64,000 bases of DNA, from NCBI GenBank assembly GCA_022845955.1, contig AP025576.1:6386001-6450000 (forward strand), read 5' to 3'. A program made the translations under genes and the position numbers. Below are positions 40,966 through 51,777 of this stretch, in pieces. The DNA comes from Lachnospiraceae bacterium. GTDB taxonomy: Bacteria; Bacillota; Clostridia; Lachnospirales; Lachnospiraceae. Under the pieces are notes generated by a model that was not told the DNA's origin, did no database searches, and was given only the letters and a program-made list of their open reading frames with translations. How positions within the stretch are numbered: the stretch's first letter is position 1; every line of letters starts with the position of its first letter.

Positions 40966-42306
40966 ATGAAAGGGAAAAAAGTTCTGGCTCTCTTAACCTG
41001 TACTGCGCTTCTGGCCGGCAGTCTGACAGCCTGCGGCAATGCCGCTTCCACAACGGCGCCATCCGCACAGGAGCCTCAGGAAACAAGCACAGCTCCTGCA
41101 TCGGAGGCTGCTGAAGAAACACCCGCCGCCTCAAATGAGAACGCGGCGGATGACTCCATTACCGGTTCTTTAACCATTTGGGAACATGGCACCGGCTTTG
41201 AAAACTCTCTGGCCGCCGTAATTGAAGGTTTCCAGAAAAAATATCCCAATGTGGAAGTGGAATATGAAATCAAGGATGGGGATACCTATTACAGCCTCCT
41301 CACCACTGCCATCCAGTCCGGGGAAGCTCCTGATCTCTTCTGGACCAACGGCACTGCTACCACAAATATGCAGGATTATGTAAAAAACGACGTCCTCATG
41401 GATATCAGCGATTTGGATTTTAGTGCCCTTACCGAGGACAGCATGAAGCTTGCCACCATCAATGACACGGTTTATTCCGTTCCCTGGCTTACCATGGACA
41501 CAAGGGCCTGCTTCTATAATAAGGATCTCTTTACCGAAAACGGCTGGGAAATCCCCTCAAAATTCAGTGAATTTGAAGATTTGCTTGCAAAACAAAAGGA
41601 AGCCGGCGTGATTCCCATCTCCTTCTCTCCCACCAGCTTCGGCAGTGTTTTATTTATCTTTGAACCGGTTTTATCCGCAATGGATCCGGAATATACCAAA
41701 GGTCTTTCCGATTATTCCGTTAAACTGACCGATCAGCCGGCAAAAGATGCCCTGAATAAAATGCTGGAATGGGCGGACAAAGGATATTATGGAGATAACT
41801 ACAAAGGTGTTATTGACGGCTCTGCAGCTATTCTCACCTTTACCACCGGCAAAGCAGCCATGTTCATCGGCGGATCCTGGGAAATGTCCAGCATTGAATC
41901 CAATAACCCGGATTTGAATTACGGAGCCTTCCAGATTCCCGCGGAAGATGGTACTACCGGTATGGTTGGTACCTGTGCAAACGGCTTTTCCATTTATAAA
42001 GATACCAAAAGCCCGGAAGCGGCAAAGGCCTTCGCCCAGTACTGCGCATCCCTGGAAGCACAGACCACATGGGTTCAGGTACAGAGAGCCGTATCAGGAA
42101 GCCCGGAAATCCAGTCTGCGAATCCCATTGCCAACGAGATTTCCGACTGTGATAACGTATATACAAGCTGGCAGTCCCTCATTTCCAAACATTCCGTGGA
42201 AGGCGGAACCGGAAATGCAATTACCGAAGAATACTTCCCCAAGCTTTTCGTAGGGGATATCACCGTAGACCAGCTTATGGATGATTTGGGAAAAGAAATG
42301 CAATAG
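40966..42306 (+). CDS. Sugar ABC transporter substrate-binding lipoprotein
   Basis: Start 40966 (MKGKKVLALLTC) has AAGGAGG seven bases upstream; 446 residues. The lipobox cysteine is C23 in SLTACGNAAS, followed by a Thr/Pro/Glu/Ala linker. The family-1 binding fold is shown by GSLTIWEHGTGFENSLAAVI, GEAPDLFWTNGTATTN, WLTMDTRACFYNKDLFTENG and GKAAMFIGGSWEMSSIESNN. It delivers sugars to the two permeases that follow. No hydrolase gene is in this operon, so the ligand cannot be guessed. A large hairpin separates it from the permease genes. Confidence 0.94.
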   Translation: MKGKKVLALLTCTALLAGSLTACGNAASTTAPSAQEPQETSTAPASEAAEETPAASNENAADDSITGSLTIWEHGTGFENSLAAVIEGFQKKYPNVEVEYEIKDGDTYYSLLTTAIQSGEAPDLFWTNGTATTNMQDYVKNDVLMDISDLDFSALTEDSMKLATINDTVYSVPWLTMDTRACFYNKDLFTENGWEIPSKFSEFEDLLAKQKEAGVIPISFSPTSFGSVLFIFEPVLSAMDPEYTKGLSDYSVKLTDQPAKDALNKMLEWADKGYYGDNYKGVIDGSAAILTFTTGKAAMFIGGSWEMSSIESNNPDLNYGAFQIPAEDGTTGMVGTCANGFSIYKDTKSPEAAKAFAQYCASLEAQTTWVQVQRAVSGSPEIQSANPIANEISDCDNVYTSWQSLISKHSVEGGTGNAITEEYFPKLFVGDITVDQLMDDLGKEMQ

Positions 42307-42316
42307 CAAATGCCCG

Positions 42317-42421
42317 ATACGGACCTGTAAAGCAACCATCCAGACGGCCCTTTGTGCCTTGCGGCATCCCCTCCCCTAGCAGGGAGGGGATGCTATGGAC
42401 GGTTTCGCTGCAGGTCCGTAT
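42317..42421. repeat. Large two-level palindrome between binding protein and permease
   Basis: The outer arms ATACGGACCTG (42317-42327) and CAGGTCCGTAT (42411-42421) are perfect. The inner GCATCCCCTCCC (42364-42375) and GGGAGGGGATGC (42382-42393) form a perfect 12-bp stem. Between them CAACCATCCAGACGGCCCTT and the following GTGCCTTGCGGC match 13742-13775 closely, a dispersed repeat. The permease SD lies just beyond at about 42440. Confidence 0.75.
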
Positions 42422-42451
42422 AGATGTCACGAAACAGACAGGAGATCGAAT

Positions 42452-43363
42452 ATGAAACAACGAAGAAAGAAAAAGCCGTATCTCTTTTTTATAACTCCCG
42501 GCTTTATTGCATACACCATTTTTATCATCCTTCCCATCCTTTATGTCATATACCTGTCGGTGTTTGAGTGGTCCGGACTGGGTGAAATGAAGCTGGTCGG
42601 AATGGAGAATTTTAAAACCTTATTTACGAATACAAGAATTGCCCCCGTATTTTTCAACGCCCTGAAAAATAACCTGAAATACCTGCTTTGTGTCTGGTTT
42701 ATCATCACACCGTTCCAGTTCCTGGTGGCATATTTGTTTTATCTGAAGATTCCCTTCTTCAAATATTACAAGTTCATGATATTCATGCCCTATGTAATCA
42801 GCTCTACCATCGTAAGTTTTTTTGCCACTATGGTATTTAACCCTACCATAGGTTTTCTGAATACCTTTTTTGAGAAATTAGGGTTGGACGGTCTGGTGAG
42901 CGCATGGGTAGGTGATCCCAAGCTGTCCTTTAAAATCATGATTGCCCTCGTCTTATGGCAGGGCGCCGCGTCCGGTATGATGATTTTCTACGCCAATATG
43001 ATGGATATCCCTTCGGATATTATCGAAGCCAGCAAAATAGACGGCTGTTCCGAGGCGCAGCGCCTGTTCCGCATCCTGATCCCCCTTTCCCTTCCGGCCT
43101 GCTCCTCCATTATCGTCATGAGTTCTATCTGGGCACTGGGTGTTTTCGATATTCCGTTTATGCTGGGAGGCCCTACCGGGGGCGTAAACAGCTCCCTGGA
43201 TTTTGTCAATCTGGTTTTTTACCGGTATACCTTCGGCAGTGTACTCAGCGGCGAGGTAAATCTGGGCTTCGGCGCTTCCATCAGCGTAACCATGTTTTTT
43301 ATCATCATGATCGTTACCTTTATCCAGAATAAGGTGCTTACCAAATTTGAATACGATACCTAA
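42452..43363 (+). CDS. Sugar ABC transporter permease (MalF type)
   Basis: Start 42452 (MKQRRKKKPYLFFITPGF) follows GGAGA six bases upstream. The in-frame start at 42395 lies in the palindrome and is rejected. The 303-residue protein has six helices beginning FFITPGFIAYTIFIILPILY. The periplasmic-side SVFEWSGLGEMKLVGMENFK and the EAA loop EASKIDGCSEAQRLFRILIP are typical. Nine bases separate it from the next permease. Confidence 0.94.
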   Translation: MKQRRKKKPYLFFITPGFIAYTIFIILPILYVIYLSVFEWSGLGEMKLVGMENFKTLFTNTRIAPVFFNALKNNLKYLLCVWFIITPFQFLVAYLFYLKIPFFKYYKFMIFMPYVISSTIVSFFATMVFNPTIGFLNTFFEKLGLDGLVSAWVGDPKLSFKIMIALVLWQGAASGMMIFYANMMDIPSDIIEASKIDGCSEAQRLFRILIPLSLPACSSIIVMSSIWALGVFDIPFMLGGPTGGVNSSLDFVNLVFYRYTFGSVLSGEVNLGFGASISVTMFFIIMIVTFIQNKVLTKFEYDT

Positions 43364-43372
43364 GGAGGACAT

Positions 43373-44230
43373 ATGGCAAAGAAAGGAAAAAACAAAGAAA
43401 TCATATCCGGCACTTCCCGCCTGGTGCGCTGGATATTTTCCATATTACTGCTTTTATTCACAAGCATCACCATATTTGTCCTGTTTTCCACCTTTTTAAA
43501 TTCCTTTAAAACAAAGGCAAATATCCTGAACGATACGTTTGGCTGGCCCCAGTCCTTTTCCCTGGACAGCTACATCGAAATTTTCAAAAAGGACAACTTC
43601 GGACGCTACTTTCTCAACAGCATCCTCCTGACCGGCTGCGGCACAACCGGCTGTGTGATGCTTGCCGCCCTGACGGCATTCGGCATTGCCCGGTATGAAT
43701 TTAAGGGAAAGCCCCTTCTTACCTCTTATTTCCTGTTCGGAATGATGTTTCCCATCCAGGTGAGCGTCCTCCCCTTGTTCATCATCCTGAAAAAGCTGTC
43801 CCTCCTGAATAAGCTTCCGGGCATGATACTGGTATACGCCTCCGGCATTTCCCTTTCCGTATACATCTTCCAGAAGTTTTTCCGCACTGTCCCCACCGCT
43901 TTGGATGAATCCGCACGGCTTGACGGCGCAAGCGAATTCCGCATTTTTGCCCAGATCATTCTTCCGTTATGTAAACCCGTTATTTCCACGGTTGCACTGA
44001 TCACGGCGGTAAGCGAGTGGAACGATTTCTATATGCCTATGGTTCTCTTGGGCGGGAAGAGCGTGCGCACCCTGCCTCTGGCGATTTACAATTATCTGAA
44101 TGAGTTCATCAAATATATGAATGTGTCCTTTGCGGCCGTTATGATAACGCTGATTCCCATCATTGTTATTTATTTTCTGTTTTCCAACCAATTGGTGGAG
44201 GGGATTACCGGCGGGGCGGTCAAGGGGTAG
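43373..44230 (+). CDS. Carbohydrate ABC transporter permease (MalG type)
   Basis: The SD AAGGAGG is at a normal distance. The 285-residue protein has six helices starting WIFSILLLLFTSITIFVLF. The EAA loop ESARLDGASEFRIFAQIILP and the ending VEGITGGAVKG are typical of the partner of a MalF-type permease. It is last in the importer operon. No ATPase gene accompanies it. Confidence 0.94.
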   Translation: MAKKGKNKEIISGTSRLVRWIFSILLLLFTSITIFVLFSTFLNSFKTKANILNDTFGWPQSFSLDSYIEIFKKDNFGRYFLNSILLTGCGTTGCVMLAALTAFGIARYEFKGKPLLTSYFLFGMMFPIQVSVLPLFIILKKLSLLNKLPGMILVYASGISLSVYIFQKFFRTVPTALDESARLDGASEFRIFAQIILPLCKPVISTVALITAVSEWNDFYMPMVLLGGKSVRTLPLAIYNYLNEFIKYMNVSFAAVMITLIPIIVIYFLFSNQLVEGITGGAVKG

Positions 44231-44271
44231 GGCGGAGCACGGTATCCCTTTTTCCTGTATCACATTCTTAC

Positions 44272-44296
44272 GGTCAGCGCAGTAAATGCGCTGACC
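44272..44296. repeat. Family-B hairpin with GTAAA loop
   Basis: GGTCAGCGCA / TGCGCTGACC is a perfect 10-bp stem around GTAAA. It lies 40 bases past the permease stop and may act as the transcript end. The rest of 44231-44543 holds two weak inverted repeats (AACAGTTCACG...CTGTGAATGGTAAC near 44335-44377 and AACAGCTCCC...GAACTGTT near 44467-44491). No gene is seen. Confidence 0.7.
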
Positions 44297-44543
44297 TGCT
44301 GATTAGTTTCTAGGAATTTGTCGCCATTCAGTAACAGTTCACGTCCTCTCCCACAGGTGCAGAGATGCTGTGAATGGTAACATTTTCGTTCATGAATTTA
44401 AAAGATGCCTTCTCACCAAACGCGTACTTTTTGTACTCCCCTTGATGAATCCGGCATCTTTTAGCAACAGCTCCCATTTGTCCGAACTGTTATATCTTTT
44501 ATTCTACTATCATCCGATTACACTTTATGTCAATGAATATCGT

Positions 44544-47045
<2,502 letters not shown>

Positions 47046-47218
47046 TTATTTCCTCCTCGCTCCTCATAACTATCTCTCAATTTCCGGTCTCCTGCGGTGA
47101 TGCGGGGACCGTTCTTTCCTACTATATTTATGCCTGATGTACGCCCAATACGTACAGTTTACAACAATTTACCAGATATGAAAACAGTAATTTTGTAAAA
47201 ATAAGTGTTAAATTCATA

Positions 47219-47252
47219 TAAAAAAGCCGCCACTTTACCAAAGCGGCGGCTC
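47219..47252 (-). terminator. Intrinsic terminator of ileS
   Basis: On minus, AGCCGCC-CTTT and AAAG-GGCGGCT pair with one mismatch and are followed by TTTTTT. It lies about 22 bases past the ileS stop. No other feature is seen before glgP. Confidence 0.9.
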
Positions 47253-47273
47253 CTATCGTCAGCAAAACAATAA

Positions 47274-50200
47274 TTACTGCACTTTTTCGATAGCGATGGT
47301 CACATTTTCCCCGTTTACGTTCCATTCCTTGCTTACAGCCAGCATATCTCCTGCCGTAATGGAATCTGCAAGCACCTTGCCGGCAATGAATTCCCGGTTG
47401 GCGGAGGCTACCTCTGCTATTGAATCGTTTCCGCACAGAGACACCCGGATGTGATCCATGACCTCAAAACCTGCTTCTTTACGCATCGTCTGGATTTTAC
47501 TGATGATTTCAAATACAAAGCCTTCTTCGATGAGTTCTTTTGTCAGATTGGTATCCAGGACTACCGTCATATTGTTGTCGGCCTCGGACACATAACCCTC
47601 CTTCTGGGTCATCTCAATCAGCAGATCCTCCTTCGTCAGGCTGACCTCCACACCGTTTACCTCAAAGGTAATGGCTCCGGAAGCATTCAGCTCGTCCATT
47701 GCGGCATTTCCGTCCAGGGCAGCCAGGGTCTTTTGGATTCCTCCCAGCTGTTTGCCGTATTTCGGGCCTACCGTACGCAGCTGGGGCTTGAAGGTGTAGG
47801 TGGTAAACGCTCTCACATCGTCGGTGAATACCACTTTTTTCACATTCAGTTCATCCTCCACGATTTCCTTATAGAAATCACTCAGGGCGTTTCCTGCTTT
47901 TACAAACATGGTGCCGATTGGCTGACGGTTCTTGATATTCGCCGTATTTCTGCAGGCGCGTCCCATTACCACGATATCCAGCACTTCTTCCATGGCCTCT
48001 TCCAGTCCCTTATCCACAAAGGCGGGATCCGCAACGGGGAAATCACACAGGTGCACGCTTTCCGGCGCGTTTTTATCCAGGCTTCTCACCAGGTTAAGGT
48101 AGATTTCCTCTGTCATAAAGGGAATCATAGGTGCCGCCAGCTTGCTCACGGTTACCAGGGCCGTATACAGCGTCATATAAGCATTGATCTTATCCTGCTC
48201 CATTCCCTTAGCCCAGAAGCGCTCACGGCTTCTTCTCACATACCAGTTGCTGCAGTCATCCACAAAATCCTGAAGCGCTCTGGCCGCCTCCGGGATCTGG
48301 TAAGCGTCCAGACGGGTATCCACCTCCGTAATCAGGGTATTCAGACGGCTTAACAGCCATTTATCCAGCACGGAAAGCTTATCGGTCTCCAGCTTATACT
48401 TGGTGGCGTCAAAATTATCAATATTGGCATACAGTACATAGAACGCATAGGTGTTCCAAAGGGTACCCATGAATTTACGCTGTCCTTCGATCACAGCTTT
48501 GCCATGGAAACGGCTGGGCAGCCAGGGCGCGCTGCTGGAATAGAAATACCAGCGGATAGCATCCGCGCCGTATTCCTGCAGGGCCTCGAAGGGATCGATC
48601 GCATTCCCCTTGGACTTGCTCATCTTCTGCCCGTTCTCATCCTGCACAAGCCCCAGGACAATCACATTTTCAAAGGAGGTCTGATCAAAAAGCAGGGTGG
48701 ATTCCGCCAGCAGGGAATAGAACCATCCGCGGGTCTGATCCACAGCTTCGGAAATAAACTGGGCAGGGAACTGCTGCTCAAAGGTTTCTTTCTTTTCAAA
48801 CGGGTAATGGTGCTGTGCAAAAGGCATGGCTCCGGAATCAAACCAGCAGTCGATTACCTCCGGCACACGCTTCATGGGCTTGCCGCATTTCGGGCAGGGT
48901 ATGGTGATGGCATCGATATACGGACGATGCAGCTCCACCGTCTTTGCCTCCGGGTTGCCGCTTAATGCTTCCAGCTCTTCCCGGCTTCCAACGGAAAGCA
49001 TTTCCCCGCAGTCGCACTGCCAGATATTCAGGGGCGTCCCCCAATACCTGTTTCTGGAAAGCCCCCAGTCCTGGATGTTTTCCAGCCAGTCTCCGAAACG
49101 GCCTTTTCCGATGGATTCCGGAATCCAGTTTATGGTATTGTTGTTGGCGATCAGATGCTCTTTAACCGCCGTCATTTTTATGAACCAGGATTCCCTCGCA
49201 TAATAGATTAACGGAGTATCGCATCTCCAGCAGAAGGGGTAGCTGTGCTCAAATTTAGGTGCCGAGAACAGCAGGCTGGCCGCCGCCAGTTCCTTCAAGA
49301 TAACCGGATCCGCTTCCTTACAGAAGGTCCCCGCCCAGGGGGTTTCCTTCGTCATTTCCCCCTTGGTATCCACCAGCTGGACAAAAGGCAGATCATACTT
49401 GCGTCCCACGTTGGCGTCGTCCTCACCGAAAGCAGGGGCGATATGCACCACGCCGGTACCGTCGGTCAGGGTTACATAGCTGTCACAGGTTACATAAAAT
49501 GCCTTTTTATGCTGTTTTTCACAGGTTTCCACCGCACAGTCAAACAGCGGTTCATATTCCTTATATTCCAGATCCTTACCCACACAGGTTTCCAGCACCT
49601 CATAGGCGGGAACCTCCGGATTTTCCTTGTTCAAATCGCCCAGCACCGTATCCAGCAGCGCCTGCGCCATATAATAGGTATATCCGTCCGCAGCTTTTAC
49701 TTTCACATACTCTTCTTTGGGGTTTACGCAAAGAGCCACGTTGGAGGGCAGGGTCCAGGGGGTGGTGGTCCATGCCAGGATATAAGCATCCTCTCCTTTT
49801 ACCTTAAAACGGGCGACCGCAGAGCGTTCCTTCACGTCTTTGTAGCCCTGGGCCACCTCATGGGAGGACAAGGGTGTCCCGCAGCGGGGGCAGTAAGGCA
49901 CGATTTTAAAGCCCTTGTAAAGAAGGCCTTTATCCCAGATTTTTTTCAGCGCCCACCATTCGGACTCGATATATTCATCATGGTAGGTTACGTAAGGATC
50001 ATCCATATCCGCCCAGAAGCCGACTTTCCTGGAAAAGTCCTCCCACATGCCCTTATATTTCCATACGCTCTCTTTACATTTCTCAATGAAAGGGGCGATT
50101 CCGTACTCTTCAATCTGTTCCTTGCCGTCCAGGCCCAGAAGCTTCTCCACCTCCAGCTCCACCGGAAGTCCGTGGGTATCCCAGCCGGCCTTTCTGGGAA

Positions 50201-50441
50201 CCATATACCCCTTCATGGTACGGTAACGGGGAATCATATCCTTGATGGCACGGGTTTCCACGTGGCCGATATGCGGTTTCCCGTTTGCGGTGGGCGGTCC
50301 GTCATAAAAGGTATAAGCAGGGCAGCCCTCCCTGATTTTCATACTTTTTTCAAATATTTTTTGGTCTTCCCAGAATTGTTCCACCTCGTGTTCCCGTTCC
50401 ACGAAGTTCAGATCTGTATTTACCTTTGTGTAAAGTGACAT
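47274..50441 (-). CDS. ileS: Isoleucyl-tRNA synthetase, type 2
   Basis: Start 50441 (MSLYTKVNTDLNFVE) follows AAAGGAAG; product 1055 residues. It charges tRNA-Ile. The HIGH motif is in GPPTANGKPHIGHVETRAIK and KMSKS in ENGQKMSKSKGNAIDP. FYDGPPTANGKPHIGH and YMVPRKAGWDTHGLPVELEV are of the eukaryote-like type 2 class rather than the type 1 GPPYANG-IHIGHALNK form. Characterised type 2 enzymes are insensitive to mupirocin. A T-box leader with an isoleucine specifier precedes the gene, so expression responds to uncharged tRNA-Ile. Confidence 0.97.
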   Translation of the reverse strand: MSLYTKVNTDLNFVEREHEVEQFWEDQKIFEKSMKIREGCPAYTFYDGPPTANGKPHIGHVETRAIKDMIPRYRTMKGYMVPRKAGWDTHGLPVELEVEKLLGLDGKEQIEEYGIAPFIEKCKESVWKYKGMWEDFSRKVGFWADMDDPYVTYHDEYIESEWWALKKIWDKGLLYKGFKIVPYCPRCGTPLSSHEVAQGYKDVKERSAVARFKVKGEDAYILAWTTTPWTLPSNVALCVNPKEEYVKVKAADGYTYYMAQALLDTVLGDLNKENPEVPAYEVLETCVGKDLEYKEYEPLFDCAVETCEKQHKKAFYVTCDSYVTLTDGTGVVHIAPAFGEDDANVGRKYDLPFVQLVDTKGEMTKETPWAGTFCKEADPVILKELAAASLLFSAPKFEHSYPFCWRCDTPLIYYARESWFIKMTAVKEHLIANNNTINWIPESIGKGRFGDWLENIQDWGLSRNRYWGTPLNIWQCDCGEMLSVGSREELEALSGNPEAKTVELHRPYIDAITIPCPKCGKPMKRVPEVIDCWFDSGAMPFAQHHYPFEKKETFEQQFPAQFISEAVDQTRGWFYSLLAESTLLFDQTSFENVIVLGLVQDENGQKMSKSKGNAIDPFEALQEYGADAIRWYFYSSSAPWLPSRFHGKAVIEGQRKFMGTLWNTYAFYVLYANIDNFDATKYKLETDKLSVLDKWLLSRLNTLITEVDTRLDAYQIPEAARALQDFVDDCSNWYVRRSRERFWAKGMEQDKINAYMTLYTALVTVSKLAAPMIPFMTEEIYLNLVRSLDKNAPESVHLCDFPVADPAFVDKGLEEAMEEVLDIVVMGRACRNTANIKNRQPIGTMFVKAGNALSDFYKEIVEDELNVKKVVFTDDVRAFTTYTFKPQLRTVGPKYGKQLGGIQKTLAALDGNAAMDELNASGAITFEVNGVEVSLTKEDLLIEMTQKEGYVSEADNNMTVVLDTNLTKELIEEGFVFEIISKIQTMRKEAGFEVMDHIRVSLCGNDSIAEVASANREFIAGKVLADSITAGDMLAVSKEWNVNGENVTIAIEKVQ

Positions 50442-50579
50442 GTCTTTCTTCCTTTCTACGGCCTTCAGCCGCAAACGTCCGGTCAGGCCCGAACCGTTGC
50501 CCTCAGCCATTCCTCCTGAAAAACTGCTCCATAAAACCATTGACAGGACTGCCGGTCTCCCGGTTTTTTCCCGGAAAAC

Positions 50580-50866
50580 AAAAAACCCCGTCCTTGTAAA
50601 AGGACGAGGTCCAAGACTCGTTATACCACCTGTTACAGCATACGGCCTATAAAAACAGACGTCTGATCCAGCGGCGCTGTCCCTATAAGAATATATGGTT
50701 TCCCATAACGGAGGAAATCCGGCGTTGCCTACTCGTTCCCTTTCAGCCCGCAGCTAAGAAGTGATCTTCCCCATGCCTTACTCGTACCGGTCTTCCACCT
50801 GCACCGGCTCGCTGCAGCTTTCCAGCATGGCTACTGTCTTCCTCATGGCTTTTTTCCTGTGTTCAT
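50580..50866 (-). ncRNA. T-box riboswitch controlling ileS
   Basis: On minus the T-box is GGTGGTATAACGAG (50617-50630), whose UGGU fits the ACCA end of a tRNA with A discriminator. The terminator is ACCTCGTCC / GGACGGGGT (50585-50610) followed by TTTTTT. Upstream are an AGTA element (GACAGTAGCC), GAACGAGTAGG, and a GAAGATCACTTC segment. In the last, ATC (50763-50765) is the likely isoleucine specifier. The T-box and terminator are clear. The specifier placement is inferred. Confidence 0.92.
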
Positions 50867-50872
50867 GTCGGT

Positions 50873-50902
50873 ATTATATAGCCCGGAAAGCCGCATTGTC
50901 AA
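50873..50902 (-). promoter_or_regulatory. Promoter of the ileS T-box transcript
   Basis: Minus TTGACA (50897-50902) and TATAAT (50873-50878), both consensus, are 18 bases apart. Transcription would start near 50866, right at the T-box stem I. Confidence 0.85.
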
Positions 50903-50976
50903 GGGGTTTTAGATTCTTTCAAGGACAGCGCGGCAGAGAGGCCGTGAATTATAACCACAAAGGAGCGAAATTATTA

Positions 50977-51549
50977 TTATTTTGATACCAAATATGCTAA
51001 ATGAGTCTCTTCATCATTATCTTTATTTCTTAAAAGCATTATGATTCGGATTCCTCCTATTCCATCATGCGCTTCTACCTGTCCAAGCGGTAATTCAACA
51101 TATTTTTCAATTACTGTCCCATCCTCCGCAAGCCAATTATCGGGTACAATATTATTCTCTATCCGTATTGCTCGAAGAAAAATTGACCCGCATTGTGTAT
51201 TCACAGCAAACCTATCTCCACCCTGCATTTTATATACTTCGTCTCCACTATTATAAGGCTCAAGAATTTCCTGTGTTCCGGCGGACTCATTCCAAACTAC
51301 CAAATTAATTTCTTCTGAACCTTCCTGCGCAGCAAATGTATCAAAATCTTGTATAGCAATTATGGGCTCTGAATTCCCTTCTTCTATATTTGACTCAGCT
51401 TGGATACTGTCAGTTTCCATTGCAGAAGGCGCTTCCTGTGTTACCACACTTTCTTCCGGCTCCATTTTTTCCTCAGGACTTCCGCAGCCCCACAATACCA
51501 CAGGCAGAAATAAGAATACACATAATAGACATATTTTCTTATATTTCAT
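50977..51549 (-). CDS. Hypothetical small lipoprotein
   Basis: I do not recognise this 190-residue protein. The signal peptide has lipobox LWGC with cysteine C22. A Glu/Ser/Thr-rich stretch (about 24-60) follows, then a compact domain beginning PIIAIQDFDTFAAQEGSEEI. The core contains INLVVWNESAGTQEILEPYN, GDRFAVNTQCGSIFLRAIRI and IRIIMLLRNKD, compatible with a beta-sandwich on the cell surface. GGAGGGATTAAGAT precedes the ATG. It lies between the ileS promoter and the divergent CLC gene with no clear partner. Base use is more AT-rich than neighbours, perhaps a mobile or lineage-specific gene. Confidence 0.7.
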   Translation of the reverse strand: MKYKKICLLCVFLFLPVVLWGCGSPEEKMEPEESVVTQEAPSAMETDSIQAESNIEEGNSEPIIAIQDFDTFAAQEGSEEINLVVWNESAGTQEILEPYNSGDEVYKMQGGDRFAVNTQCGSIFLRAIRIENNIVPDNWLAEDGTVIEKYVELPLGQVEAHDGIGGIRIIMLLRNKDNDEETHLAYLVSK

Positions 51550-51777
51550 ATCTTAATCCCTCCATACCATACTATTATTTTTTAACAATAATAGTAACTG
51601 TCACATTTTATGTCAACGATTTTATTAAAAACTAATCCGGCAAGTCTTGGTTGTAACGTTCAGACGCCCTTTGTGCTCTGTCCCTGAAAACTTGAAAAAG
51701 TATTTTCCCTGGCCTCCGATATATGGTATATTCTGTTTGTATACAATCTTGTTTCCCTAAGATAAAGGAGTTTATTC

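Noticed and set aside
42395..42451. Upstream start for the module-3 MalF-type permease
   Set aside because: It lies inside the right arm of the palindrome and lacks an SD. The start at 42452 has GGAGA and the normal N-terminus.
50440..50985. Small plus-strand open frames across the ileS leader
   Set aside because: This region is explained by the minus-strand T-box RNA, with its T-box sequence, terminator and consensus promoter.
51640..51777. Fluoride riboswitch in front of the CLC gene
   Set aside because: I looked for the conserved crcB-type motif because the CLC has an unusual selectivity region, but it is not visible.
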